DNA of 64,000 nucleotides from Amycolatopsis mongoliensis (GCF_030285665.1 NZ_CP127295.1:1922001-1986000); one strand, 5' to 3'. Numbered from the stretch's first letter, positions 23,616 through 32,436 are shown. A program made the numbers and translations. The notes: a model not told the origin generated them from the letters alone.

Positions 23616-23655
23616 TCGACGGGCCACAGCCGCGAAGCATGGGGGACGGACGCTC

Positions 23656-25980
23656 ATGGAGGCTGACTCCCTCGGCGAGCTGGTCGAGCTGAGTCCGGAC
23701 GCGATCTGCGTCCACGAGAACGGCGTCCTGACCTATGCCAACCGCGCGGCCCTCGAGACGTTCGCCGCGCGTTCGGCGGCCGAGGTCGTCGGCCGCCGGT
23801 TCACCGACTTCGTCGCCGAGGACTCGCGCACCGCCCTCGTGGGGAAGCTCGCGCTGCTGGCCGAGCCGGGTCAGGCGAGCGAGCCGGTCGAAGCGCTGAT
23901 GTCCCGGCTGGACGGGAGCAAGTTCGCGGTGGAGACGGTGTCGGTACGCCTCGCCGGCCGGCTCGCGTACCAGGTCGTCATGCGGGACATCACGGCGAAG
24001 AAGGCGGCCGCCGACGCCCTCCGCTACCAGGCCGCGCTCGTGTCGCACGTCAGCGACGCGCTGATCGCGACCACCGGCGAAGGCGTCGTGACCAGCTGGA
24101 ACCCGGCCGCCGAAGCGGTGTACGGCTGGACCGCGGCCGAGGCCGTCGGACGGCGGGCGAGCGAGCTGGTCGGCGCGGCGCTCGACCTGCCGGCCATCCG
24201 GCGCGACGGCGGGGTCGCCGAAGCGGTGCACCGGCGGCGCGACGGCGCTCCCCTCGCGATCCGCGTTTCGGCAGCTGAGATGAATGACGGTTACGTGCTC
24301 GTCTGCGCCGATGAGACCGCGCGGCGGCGGGCCGAGCAGAACTACCGCACGGTCGTCGCGTCCCTCGACGAAGGCGTGCTGGTGATGGGCCCGGGCGGGC
24401 TCATCGAAGCGGCGAACCCGGCGGCCTGCCGGATCCTCGGCGTCCCGGAAGCCGAGCTGATCGGCGTCCCGTGCCACACGCTCGCGCTGTTCACCGAGTC
24501 CGGGCGCTGGATCCCGCCGGACGAGACGCCGTCGGTGCAGACGCGCAGGACCGGCGTCGCGCACAACGGCCTGGTCGTGCGCCTGCGCCGGCCCGACGGC
24601 CGCGACGTCTGGGTGTCGCTGACCTCGCGGCTGCTCAACCCGGACGACCCGGCGGCGATGACCGTGGTCACGTCGTTCACCGACATCACCGAGACCCGCG
24701 CGATCAGCGCGCAGCTCGCGCACGACGCGACCCACGACCCGCTCACCCGGCTGGCCAACCGGACCCTGGTGCTCGGCAGGCTCGACAGCACCGGGCGCGG
24801 CGCGGTCACCGTGCTGTTCCTCGACTTGGACAAGTTCAAGGTCATCAACGACTCGCTCGGGCACTCGGTCGGCGACCAGGTGCTGCGGATCGTCGGCGAG
24901 CGCCTGCGCCGCTGCTCCGGCCGCGACGACCTGGTCGGCCGGCTCGGCGGCGACGAGTTCGTCGTCGTCACCGGCGAGGTCACCGAACCCGGCGAGGTCC
25001 GCGCGCTGGCCGAGCACCTGCGGGCCGCGCTGGCCGAGCCGATCGGCGTGCTGGGCCGGCAGCTGCACCTCGACGCGAGCATCGGCGTCGTGCTCGTCGG
25101 CAGCGCCGACCGCCGCAGCGCCGGGGACCTGCTGCGCGACGCCGACGTCGCGATGTACCAGGCGAAGACGCTCGGCCGGGGGCGTCACCACTTCTTCGAC
25201 GTCGGCCTGCGCGAGCGGATGCAGCGGCGGCTGCGGATGGAGCAGGACCTGCGCGACGCGGTGCACGACGGCCAGCTCTGGCCCGCGTACCAGCCGGTCG
25301 TCGACCTGCGGACCGGCGACATGGTCGCGGTCGAGGCGCTGCTGCGCTGGACGCACCCCCGCCACGGCGCGATCTCGCCCGCGGAGTTCATCCCGCTCGC
25401 CGAGGAGAGCGACCTGATCAACGTGATCGGCAAGGAGATGCTGCGCGCGAGCACGCGCGAGCTGGCCGGCCGGCGCCGCGACCAGGGCCTGGACCTGACG
25501 CTGAAGGTCAACCTGTCGACCCGTCAGCTCGACGACCCGCACCTGGTGCCCGCGGTGCAGGACGCGCTGGCCCACACCGGGCTGCCGGCCGGCGCGCTCT
25601 GCCTGGAGGTCACCGAAAGCGCGTTGATGCGCGACCAGGAAGCGGCCGCGGAAGTGCTGGCGTCCCTGCGCTCGCTGGGCGTGCTGCTGGCGATCGACGA
25701 CTTCGGCACCGGGTATTCCTCGCTCGCCCAGCTGCGCCGGCTGACGCTGGACACGCTCAAGATCGACCGCACGTTCATCACCGGCATCGCGGAGTCCCGC
25801 GACGCGGCGGCGATCGTCACGAGCATCATCGCGATGGCCCACGCCGTCGACCTGACGGTGATCGCCGAAGGCGTCGAGTCCGCGGAGCAGGTGGACCTGC
25901 TCCGGTCGCTGGGGTGCGACCAGGCGCAGGGCTACCACCTCGGCCGGCCGGTGCCGGCTGCCGAGCTGTTCGGTCAGTAG
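23656..25980 (+). CDS. PAS-GGDEF-EAL cyclic di-GMP signalling protein
   Basis: The product has 774 residues and is soluble. Three PAS-type sensor domains occupy about 1-350 (PAS1 to 115, PAS2 to 230, PAS3 to 350). The diguanylate cyclase domain carries intact GGDEF at residues 431-435, and the phosphodiesterase domain carries intact EAL at 560-562 plus DDFGTGYSS, KIDRTF and AEGVE. Both catalytic sites look functional, so the net direction probably depends on the sensors. No canonical RxxD inhibitory site lies at the expected distance before GGDEF. The stop overlaps the convergent NAT gene by 7 nt. Confidence 0.93.
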   Translation: MEADSLGELVELSPDAICVHENGVLTYANRAALETFAARSAAEVVGRRFTDFVAEDSRTALVGKLALLAEPGQASEPVEALMSRLDGSKFAVETVSVRLAGRLAYQVVMRDITAKKAAADALRYQAALVSHVSDALIATTGEGVVTSWNPAAEAVYGWTAAEAVGRRASELVGAALDLPAIRRDGGVAEAVHRRRDGAPLAIRVSAAEMNDGYVLVCADETARRRAEQNYRTVVASLDEGVLVMGPGGLIEAANPAACRILGVPEAELIGVPCHTLALFTESGRWIPPDETPSVQTRRTGVAHNGLVVRLRRPDGRDVWVSLTSRLLNPDDPAAMTVVTSFTDITETRAISAQLAHDATHDPLTRLANRTLVLGRLDSTGRGAVTVLFLDLDKFKVINDSLGHSVGDQVLRIVGERLRRCSGRDDLVGRLGGDEFVVVTGEVTEPGEVRALAEHLRAALAEPIGVLGRQLHLDASIGVVLVGSADRRSAGDLLRDADVAMYQAKTLGRGRHHFFDVGLRERMQRRLRMEQDLRDAVHDGQLWPAYQPVVDLRTGDMVAVEALLRWTHPRHGAISPAEFIPLAEESDLINVIGKEMLRASTRELAGRRRDQGLDLTLKVNLSTRQLDDPHLVPAVQDALAHTGLPAGALCLEVTESALMRDQEAAAEVLASLRSLGVLLAIDDFGTGYSSLAQLRRLTLDTLKIDRTFITGIAESRDAAAIVTSIIAMAHAVDLTVIAEGVESAEQVDLLRSLGCDQAQGYHLGRPVPAAELFGQ

Positions 25981-26765
25981 ACCTTCAGCAGCCTGCCCAG
26001 CTCGTCCGGCGTCAGCTCGATGCCGAGGTCCTTGAGGGTGGCGTCGAGCTCGTCGGGTGCGACGGTGGTGGTTTCGCTGCCGCCATCGGGCTTTTCGACG
26101 GTCAGCTCGCGGCCGAGCAGCTTCCGGCTGACGCCCGGTTCGAGCGTCATGATCACCAGCCGCCCGGTGAACGGCGACTTCGGGTGCGTCGAGGTGTAGT
26201 GGTGGTAGACCTCGTAGTCGATCGGGTGCATCCCGTCGAGCCGGAAGTCGAGCAGGTCCTCGGCGCCCTTCCCGAGCGTCCACCAGCCGTTCTTCTCGGT
26301 CAGCCGGTGCGGCCAGCCGGCCTGGTCGGTTTCCTGGCCGTCGACGAGCGGCATCGGGGCCAGGATCCCGGCGCCGAAGCCGACGTCGGCGTGGAACTTC
26401 CGGCCGTCGATCTCGGCCACCAGCGTCATGTGGGTGTACGGCCCCGGCCGCCGCGGCTGGACGCGCGCGGCGAGCCGGTGGATGGTGTAGCCGAGCTGCT
26501 CGAGGACGGCGGCGAAGAGGCCACTCTGTTCGTAGCAGTAGCCGCCCCGCCGCCGTCCGACGAGCTTCGCGCTCACGACGTCGAGGGAAATCCCTTGGTG
26601 CTGCCGGAGAACGACGTCGACGTTCTCGAACGGGATGGCCTGGACGTGGGCGCGCATGAGGTCCCGCAGCGCTTCCTCCGACGGCGGATTCGCCGGCCGC
26701 CCGATCCGGGCGAGGTACGCGTCGAGGTCGACGGCGTCGATGCCCCATTCCCCTGCAGTGGTCAT
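25974..26765 (-). CDS. nat: Arylamine N-acetyltransferase
   Basis: The product has 263 residues. The catalytic triad is visible: Cys77 in RRGGYCYEQ, His112 in THMTLVAE and Asp127 in FHADVGFG. N-terminal IPFENVDVVL is the family signature. The enzyme transfers acetyl or other acyl groups from CoA to aromatic amines and hydrazines; in actinomycetes close relatives also act in secondary metabolism. The ATG at 26765 is preferred over upstream codons that would add six unconserved residues. Its 3' end overlaps the stop of the cyclic di-GMP gene. Confidence 0.93.
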   Translation of the reverse strand: MTTAGEWGIDAVDLDAYLARIGRPANPPSEEALRDLMRAHVQAIPFENVDVVLRQHQGISLDVVSAKLVGRRRGGYCYEQSGLFAAVLEQLGYTIHRLAARVQPRRPGPYTHMTLVAEIDGRKFHADVGFGAGILAPMPLVDGQETDQAGWPHRLTEKNGWWTLGKGAEDLLDFRLDGMHPIDYEVYHHYTSTHPKSPFTGRLVIMTLEPGVSRKLLGRELTVEKPDGGSETTTVAPDELDATLKDLGIELTPDELGRLLKVY

Positions 26766-26798
26766 GGGTCCAGCGTGCACCCTCGACCTCGATGGAGG

Positions 26799-27149
26799 TC
26801 AACCCTCGTGGATGATCTTCCGCACCTCGACGGCGGTGTACCGGGCATCGGGGATCATCGCGGCGAGCTCGACGGCGCGTTCCTCGCTTTCGACGTCGAC
26901 GACGTAGTAGCCGCAGAGGAAGGCTTCCGACTCGACGAAGGCGCTGTTCCGGACCCGGGTCGCGCCGTCCTGGACGCGGACCGTCTTGGTTTCGGCGGCG
27001 TCGGCGAGCGCCTTGGTCTCGACCATTTCGCCGGTGTCGGTGATGTGCTTGATGAAGGCGCCGTGGCCTTCGTAGACGCCGTTCTTCTGGTCGTCGGTGA
27101 GGGTGGCCCAGACGGCCGGGTTCATGTGGAGGGTCAGGAGGTATCGCAT
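26799..27149 (-). CDS. YCII/DGPF-domain protein
   Basis: The product has 116 residues and begins MRYLLTLHMNPAVWATL. The ferredoxin-like YCII-related fold is indicated by FIKHITDTGEMVETKALADA and GYYVVDVESEERAVELAA. Members are small, often linked to ECF sigma factors, with unproven enzymatic roles. It lies 33 nt upstream of nat on the same strand and may be cotranscribed. Confidence 0.85.
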   Translation of the reverse strand: MRYLLTLHMNPAVWATLTDDQKNGVYEGHGAFIKHITDTGEMVETKALADAAETKTVRVQDGATRVRNSAFVESEAFLCGYYVVDVESEERAVELAAMIPDARYTAVEVRKIIHEG

Positions 27150-27243
27150 ATCGGCTCCCCGGTGTGGGTGGCGGCCCCGGGTGGGCTGCCTTTCGCCGGG
27201 TGGTCGGCGCCGCGTCTCCGGCCCGGACACGGGCTTTCGGGGT

Positions 27244-28456
27244 TCACTCGTTCGGCCTAACGGGCAGGGTGGTGAGCCCGCGGATCCGGATCCCTTCGTG
27301 CCAGGCGAGCTCGTCCTCCGCCAGGCTGAGCCGGGGGAACCTGCTCAGGAGCCGCGTGAAGGCGACCTGTGCCTCCAGCCGGGCGAGGGGCGCGCCGACG
27401 CAGTGGTGGATGCCGTGCCCGAAAGCGACGTGCCCGGCCCGGGTCCCGGGCCAGGTCCAGCCGGTCGGCCCCGGCGAACCGGGCCGGGTCCCGGTTGGCC
27501 GCCCCCAGCGCGACGTGCACGAACTCGTCCGTCTCGATGCGGACCCCGCCGATCTCCAGTGGTTCGCCGGCGTAGCGCAGGGTCGCGAAGCCGACCGGCC
27601 CGTCGTAGCGCAGGAGCTCCTCGACGGCGGCGGGCACCAGCGTGAGGTCCGCGCGGAGGGCGGCGGGCTGGCCGGGATCGAGCAGCAGGGCGTACATGCC
27701 GTTGCCGATGAGGTTGACGGTGGTCTCGTACCCGGCGAAGAGCAGCAGGAAGGCCGTGGCGACGAGCTCGCGTTCGCTGAGCCGGTCGTGCGCGTCACGG
27801 GCTTGGACCAGGCGGGAAAGGAGGTCGTCCCTCGGGTTTTCGCGCTTGCGCCGGACGAGCTCGACGAGGAACGCCTTGAGCTCCCGGACCTGCGCGGGCG
27901 TCGCGCTCCCCGCCGCCCCGAAGCCGGCTGTGAGCCGCCGGAACTCGACGCGTTCGCCGGGTGCGACGCCGAGCAGCTCGCCGATGACGGTGACCGGCAG
28001 CGGCACGGCGAGCCTCTCGAGAAGGTCGACCTCGTCGCCGGCCAGCTCGTCGAGGAGCGCGTCGCAGATCTCTTCGACCCGCGGCCGCAACGCTTCGACG
28101 GCTCGCGCGGTGAAGACCTGGTTCACGAGCTTGCGCAGCCGGGTGTGGTCGGGCGGATCGGCGTCGAGCATGTGCGTGCTCGCGGTCGAAGCGACCCCGG
28201 CCCACCGCGCGTTGGCCCCGGCCTTCCGCAGCCGCGGATCGGCGAGCGCCGCCCGCGCCTCGGCGTACCCGGTGACGACCCAGCCGGTCTTCCCGTCGGG
28301 AAACCGGACGCGGTGCACGCTGCCGTCCGCGCTCCACTTGCGGTAGTGCCGGTGCGGGTCGGCGAAGAAAGCGGTGTCGAGTTCGATCGAGGTCGGCTCC
28401 GGCTTCAGCGTCGGCTCAGGAGGAGGTACCGTTCGTCGTCGATTTCCTTGCCCCAC
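27244..28456 (-). pseudogene. Cytochrome P450 gene with an apparent +1 frameshift before the haem loop
   Basis: The coding sequence is read in two frames. The first carries the N-terminus, the I-helix FAGYETTVNL, ELLRYDGPVG and the run to ADRLDLARDP. The second resumes with GHVAFGHGIHHCVGAPLARLEAQ, the Cys haem loop, and ends at 27244. Deleting one base in the GC-rich palindrome at about 27433-27450 joins them as DPAGHVAFGHG. The total length is 3n+1, which fits one inserted base. Either the gene is dead or the base is a sequencing error. No ATG is available at the 5' end; the GTG at 28456 inside the methyltransferase gene is one candidate. Confidence 0.8.
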
Positions 28457-28978
28457 AAGGCGGGATCGTCGAGCTTGCGGACTTCCGCCTCGCGCCGGTG
28501 CGCTCTCACGAGGGCCCGGCATTCGTCCGGCGTGAGTCCGGCACCGGTGAACCAGCGTCCCTCGATGAGGACGAGCCGGCCTCCGGGGTTGAGCAGCCGA
28601 ACCCATTTCTCCAGGGCGGCAGCCGGATCGGGCATGGCCCAGAGGACGTGCCGCACGAGGACGACGTCGTAGGTCCGCGTGCCGGGCGGGTCCGCGGCGT
28701 CGCCTTGGCGGAAGTCGATCGTGCGGCCGGCGGCTTTCTTCCTCGCCACGTCGAGCATGCGGCTCGAGAGGTCGATCCCGCAGACGTCGTGGCCGGCTGG
28801 CGAGGAGGAGGGCGAGGCTGCCGGTGCCGCACCCGAGGTCGACGACGGTCGCCTTCGCGGCAGGCATGAGCGGGAGGACGAGGTCCGCCCAGGCCGCGCG
28901 GACGGCGGGGTCCCCGAGGCCGTGGTCGGGTTCGTCGTCGAAGGTCGCGGCTTCCGCGTCCCAGGGGTTTTCCGTCAC
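28405..28978 (-). pseudogene. SAM-dependent methyltransferase gene with an apparent frameshift
   Basis: From the GTG at 28978 one frame runs VTENPWDAEAATF to the SAM motif ATVVDLGCGTGSLALLLAS. The protein then continues in another frame as GHDVCGIDLSSRMLDVARKK and reaches the stop at 28405. The shift is near 28790-28800 in GCCGGC-rich sequence. The length is 3n+1, again consistent with one extra base (or a 2-base loss). Intact, it would be a class I methyltransferase of about 190 residues. It overlaps the P450 gene start, so the two formed one unit. Confidence 0.8.
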
Positions 28979-29003
28979 GCGGGCGATCTTGCCCGGCCCC
29001 ACC

Positions 29004-29040
29004 GACGAAAACCGCCCCGAACACCCGGGGCGGTTTCGTC
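29004..29040. terminator. Terminator after the HAF-repeat gene
   Basis: GACGAAA(A)CCGCCCC pairs with GGGGCGGTTTCGTC around a short loop, with one bulged A. It closes the HAF-repeat gene on the minus strand and is almost identical to the hairpin at 30229-30258. Confidence 0.75.
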
Positions 29041-29050
29041 ACCGGTCAGT

Positions 29051-30064
29051 TCAGGGAGTGCACTTCCACTGCACGGGCAGCGTCTTCCCGGTCGCTGCAT
29101 CGACGTAGGTCCCGCCGACGACGCCGCCTTCGGTGATCGAACCGGCGTTCGCGCGGGTCGAGCCGGCCGGGGCCGGGAGGTACTGCCAATCCGTGCCGGG
29201 AGCGGCGACGACCGGGACCGTGGCCTGCTCGCCCGGCTGCCGGTCACTCATCAGGACCGTGCCGGCCGAGGTCACCGCGAAGCCCTCGGTCGTCGGCGTT
29301 CCCGGCGTCGCGAGCAGCGCCCCGCTCAGGTCCCATTCGACTGCGCCGTAGCCCAGGGCCGAGCCGACGATCCGGTGGCCGCGGATGCCCGCCACCCGGG
29401 AGACCGTTCCGCCGAGCGGCGGGGTCAGGGCCCGGCGGGTGCCGTCGGGGGCCCAGACGTACCCGTATCCAGCCGACCCGACCAGGCCGAAGACCGCGAC
29501 GCTCCCGTCGTCACCGATTTGCGGGATCGTGGGGAAGAAGCCGTCCGGCGCCGGAAGGACGACCGGCGGGTCCGCCTGGTGCCCGGTCCGCCACACCGCG
29601 ACCTTGCGCGCGCCGTCCCGCGTGATCAAGCCGGCGATGTCGCCGGCGGCGTTGATCCCGTAGAGGGCCGGGGATTCGTCGCCGAACACCGAAGCCGGCT
29701 GGAACGCGCCGGCGTGGTACCAGAGTGGCGAACCGGTCCCCGCCTCGCTGGACCGTCCGCCGACCACGTCGCCCGCCGCGTTGATGCCCGTCAGGTCCAG
29801 CGAGCCGCTCTGCTGGGGCAGCTTTTCCGGGACGCCGTCGCGCCAGACGATCAGCTGCTGACGGCCGCCGGTGATGCTCCGCCCCGCAAAAGTGGTGTTG
29901 CCATCGGTCGCGGACACCAGCGCGCTCGTCACCCCCACCGGCAGGGCGAGCGGCTCGGCAACGTAGGTGCAACCCGCCGCGGCCGCGGGCGTGGCCGCCA
30001 CGAGTGCGACCGAAGTAGCGGCGACGGCAACCGTGGCCAGCGCGGCCAGCCTGGATCTCAGCAT
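29051..30064 (-). CDS. Secreted HAF-repeat (beta-propeller-like) protein
   Basis: The product has 337 residues. A signal peptide is clear (LAALATVAVAATSVALVAAT, cleavage near AAAA-GC). The mature part contains repeated G-I-N-x2-G-D-x2-G motifs such as TGINAAGDVVGG and YGINAAGDIAGL, the pattern of extracellular HAF repeats. These proteins are exported and of unknown role. It sits next to a tRNA cluster and is flanked by near-identical terminators. Confidence 0.82.
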   Translation of the reverse strand: MLRSRLAALATVAVAATSVALVAATPAAAAGCTYVAEPLALPVGVTSALVSATDGNTTFAGRSITGGRQQLIVWRDGVPEKLPQQSGSLDLTGINAAGDVVGGRSSEAGTGSPLWYHAGAFQPASVFGDESPALYGINAAGDIAGLITRDGARKVAVWRTGHQADPPVVLPAPDGFFPTIPQIGDDGSVAVFGLVGSAGYGYVWAPDGTRRALTPPLGGTVSRVAGIRGHRIVGSALGYGAVEWDLSGALLATPGTPTTEGFAVTSAGTVLMSDRQPGEQATVPVVAAPGTDWQYLPAPAGSTRANAGSITEGGVVGGTYVDAATGKTLPVQWKCTP

Positions 30065-30228
30065 GAGCAAGGGTTCCCTCCCGGTCCACGGGAGGACAGC
30101 ACTCACCACCGGCTGTCCATCGCCGGCAGCGCATCCCCCCAGGCGATCAGCTTCGCGGATCATGACCGGGCGCGGCAAGCATGGGACCGACTGTCCGACC
30201 TGATGGCCCAACCTTCGCCGCACACGAA

Positions 30229-30258
30229 AAAACCGCCCCGAACACTCGGGGCGGTTTT
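30229..30258. terminator. Terminator downstream of the tRNA cluster
   Basis: AAAACCGCCCCGA pairs perfectly over 13 bp with TCGGGGCGGTTTT around ACAC. On the minus strand it follows tRNA-Phe by 9 nt. Confidence 0.85.
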
Positions 30259-30266
30259 CGTTCCGG

Positions 30267-30340
30267 TGGCCAGGGCCGGGGTCGAACCGGCGACCTTCCG
30301 CTTTTCAGGCGGACGCTCGTACCAACTGAGCTACCTGGCC
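30267..30340 (-). tRNA. tRNA-Phe (GAA)
   Basis: The minus strand reads GGCCAGGTAGCTCAGTTGG, then an anticodon arm CCGC-CTGAAAA-GCGG with anticodon GAA, the GGTTCGACCC T-loop, and closes with CCTGGCC-A. It spans 74 nt. CCA is not encoded. Confidence 0.96.
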
Positions 30341-30371
30341 GGGAACGCCGGCAAGGAGCCGAACGATCTTG

Positions 30372-30445
30372 CGACCCTGACGGGACTCGAACCCGCGACC
30401 TTCGCCGTGACAGGGCGACGCGCTAACCAACTGCGCCACAGGGCC
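30372..30445 (-). tRNA. tRNA-Asp (GTC)
   Basis: The minus strand reads GGCCCTGTGGCGCAGTTGG, the anticodon arm TCGCC-CTGTCAC-GGCGA with anticodon GTC, and the T-loop GGTTCGAGTCC. The acceptor stem uses G-U pairs (GGCCCTG with CAGGGTC). It spans 74 nt with discriminator G. Confidence 0.96.
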
Positions 30446-30484
30446 TTGCGTGTACTACGATCTTGCCTTTACTACGGTACTGCG

Positions 30485-30557
30485 TACTCCCAACGGGATT
30501 CGAACCCGCGTTGCCGCCTTGAAAGGGCGGAGTCCTAGGCCGCTGGACGATGGGAGC
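30485..30557 (-). tRNA. tRNA-Glu (TTC)
   Basis: The minus strand reads GCTCCCATCGTCCAGCGGCC, anticodon arm CCGCC-CTTTCAA-GGCGG with anticodon TTC, T-loop GGTTCGAATCC, and TGGGAGT-A. It spans 73 nt and is the first of the cluster (Glu, Asp, Phe in transcription order). Confidence 0.96.
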
Positions 30558-30656
30558 CCGGCCGGTTTCGGGTGACCGACCGACCGCGCTCTCAGGTCCC
30601 CCCGGGAGCGATTACAAGCATAGGGCACGCCACCACCGCTTTGCAGCGGGGGCTCC

Positions 30657-31445
30657 TTAAGCCCCGGGCGCCGCCGCGACCTGCGCAAACAGCTCGGCCA
30701 ACCGCTTTTCGAGCTCGGCCTGCTCCGCCGGTGCCAGCGCCGAGGCGAGCAGCTCGCCGACCCGGTCGTCGGTCAGGGACTCCGCGCGCCGCCAGCGGTC
30801 GCGCAGATCCGGCTTCCGGGAAGCCGCCGCCACCAGCTCGTCGGCCGCCTCCGCCGGCCACGCCGTGCGCAGCAGCCGCTCGCGGCCGCCCTCGGGGTCC
30901 GCGATCACCGCCTCCGGCACCGACAATCCCAGCGCCCGCAGTGCCGCGAAGTGCAGGCCGCCGCGCAGCTCGCGGAAGACCATCAGGGCGAACCCCAGCC
31001 GCTCGACGTCTCCCGAAGGGCGCGAAGCGTTCTTCCAGCCGGCGAACAGCGCCAGCCCGCTCGCGTCCGCGGCGTCGACGACGCGGAACAGCAGCTCCGC
31101 CAGACGGCCGGGCTCCGATACGGCCGAAAGGTTGACGCGCGACCACCGTGCCGATGACTCCGCGTAGGCGCGGACGGACGCGGGTGCGTCCAAGGCCGCC
31201 GTCGCCGGCGGCAGGACGAACTCGAACAGCCAGTGCGGGAAGATCCCGAACAGCTCCGCGGCCACCTTCGGCGGGACGTCCCCCAGCACCGCCGAGCGCC
31301 CCCGCACGTACAGCGAGCGCGGCGGCAATCCGACCTCCGTCTCCACCGCCGCCAGCTCCGGTGACGTCATGAACCTGCCGCCCAGCACCTGGACCACCGC
31401 ACGAATCCGGTTCGCCAGCCCCGCCGCGCCCTCGATCGTCGTCAT
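30657..31445 (-). CDS. SCO6745-family-like protein
   Basis: The product has 262 residues. It resembles the actinobacterial SCO6745 family, with GRSAVLGDVPPKVAAELF, HWLFEFVLPP, ASGLALFAGWKN and FRELRGGLHFAALRALGL. The family is reported as having an HTH-like element but no established function. The ATG at 31445 has AAAGGGG upstream. A perfect 15-bp palindrome 26 nt upstream suggests control by a dedicated regulator. Confidence 0.65.
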   Translation of the reverse strand: MTTIEGAAGLANRIRAVVQVLGGRFMTSPELAAVETEVGLPPRSLYVRGRSAVLGDVPPKVAAELFGIFPHWLFEFVLPPATAALDAPASVRAYAESSARWSRVNLSAVSEPGRLAELLFRVVDAADASGLALFAGWKNASRPSGDVERLGFALMVFRELRGGLHFAALRALGLSVPEAVIADPEGGRERLLRTAWPAEAADELVAAASRKPDLRDRWRRAESLTDDRVGELLASALAPAEQAELEKRLAELFAQVAAAPGA

Positions 31446-31470
31446 GTCCGTCCCCTTTCGACACAGCAAA

Positions 31471-31485
31471 CGTAACACTGTTACG
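31471..31485. promoter_or_regulatory. Perfect palindrome upstream of the SCO6745-like gene
   Basis: CGTAACA-C-TGTTACG is symmetric around one base. It sits 26 nt upstream of the ATG at 31445, where an operator would overlap the promoter. The sequence type is common for TetR-class repressors; no such regulator is adjacent. Confidence 0.55.
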
Positions 31486-31615
31486 AAACTCGCGTCAAGG
31501 AAACCGGACCACCTCGAGAATCACTTTCCGGAAACGGCCACAACCAGCACGAACATCACCGGACAGGTCCGGCGGCACCCACCACCGCCGACCGGACCCA
31601 CCAGCCCGCACCCAC

Positions 31616-31870
31616 TCAACGCTGAACCGGCGCCTGCCCGTCCTCGTCCAGGTTCAAGCCCAGCATCTCCAGCAACTGCACACAGTCCTCGACCCCCAGC
31701 GCACCGTTCGCCACCGCCAGCCGAGCCCGCCGAACCTGATCATCCGACACCCGCTGCGCATCCGCGGCCCCGCTCCGCTGCGCCGGCAACCCCCCGGCGA
31801 ACGGAGCACTCCCCCCATCGGCACCTTCGTACCGAAGGAGGAACTGCCGCACTTCAACAGACCCGCTCAT
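31616..31870 (-). CDS. Small hypothetical protein
   Basis: The product has 84 residues, starting MSGSVEVRQFLLRYEGADG and ending in a charged helix (NGALGVEDCVQLLEMLGLNL). No family is recognised. The start at 31870 is the only ATG in frame. The surrounding 600 bp hold no other gene on this strand. Confidence 0.55.
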   Translation of the reverse strand: MSGSVEVRQFLLRYEGADGGSAPFAGGLPAQRSGAADAQRVSDDQVRRARLAVANGALGVEDCVQLLEMLGLNLDEDGQAPVQR

Positions 31871-32144
31871 AGCCCCTCCATACGGCTCACAACAGCTTGG
31901 CCGCGAGGCTAACCAGCACCGGCCGCCACACACAGCCCCCCGGAGAGTGAACCTGAGGCCACGCTCCGCTCAACGCAGCGCAATCGGCACGGAGGGAGAA
32001 GGCGACCACCCGAACGACGGTCACCTGCGCCGGAAGTGACACCAGACCCGGAAATTTCCCGCTCTCCACTCGCCCGGACGAGGAACTCGTGCAACAATCG
32101 AAGTGCTGACACACCCCCGGTCAGCGCCTGTGGAGATCCCCTCC

Positions 32145-32307
32145 GACCCCCGCGTTCCTCCCCCTGGCGCGGGGGTCCTCCATTTCTTGGGGCGCTCGGG
32201 CTTCGCCCTTCGCTGGGCCCCAATTCATTCCGGTGTGCCGACCCGGGGGCCGAGCCCCCCGGACCCCCACGGTGCCTCGCTCGCGGCTTCCAGCGTGGTC
32301 CTTTTTT
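32145..32307 (+). ncRNA. Candidate structured RNA ending in a terminator-like T6
   Basis: Hairpin 1 is GACCCCCGCG (32145-32154) with CGCGGGGGTC (32168-32177), 10 perfect pairs. Hairpin 2 is TTGGGGC (32187-32193) with GCCCCAA (32217-32223), enclosing GGGC/GCCC. Hairpin 3 is a CCGGGGGC/GCCCCC-CGG stem at 32243-32262. Hairpin 4 has CCACG (32267-32271) and CGTGG (32294-32298), followed 3 nt later by T6 (32302-32307). No known RNA family is recognised, and the 5' end is a guess. Confidence 0.35.
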
Positions 32308-32403
32308 CGCCTCGGGCGCTGGGCGCCCCGGCGACCGCTCTGGTGGGTTCGTGGTGATCGACTCGGTGGGTTAGTGGGGGGTTGCCGTGTGTTGTTGGTT
32401 GTT

Positions 32404-32436
32404 GGGCTGATGGGGTAGGGGTTGGGCTGAATGGGG
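32404..32436 (+). other. G-quadruplex motif
   Basis: Five runs of at least three G (32404-32406, 32412-32415, 32418-32421, 32424-32426 and 32433-32436) with loops of 2-6 nt satisfy the usual G4 pattern on the plus strand. The motif lies 58 nt upstream of the hypothetical gene at 32495. Confidence 0.6.

Noticed and set aside
30267..30557. tRNA cluster as an integration site for a mobile element
   Set aside because: No integrase, excisionase or duplicated tRNA end was found in the window.
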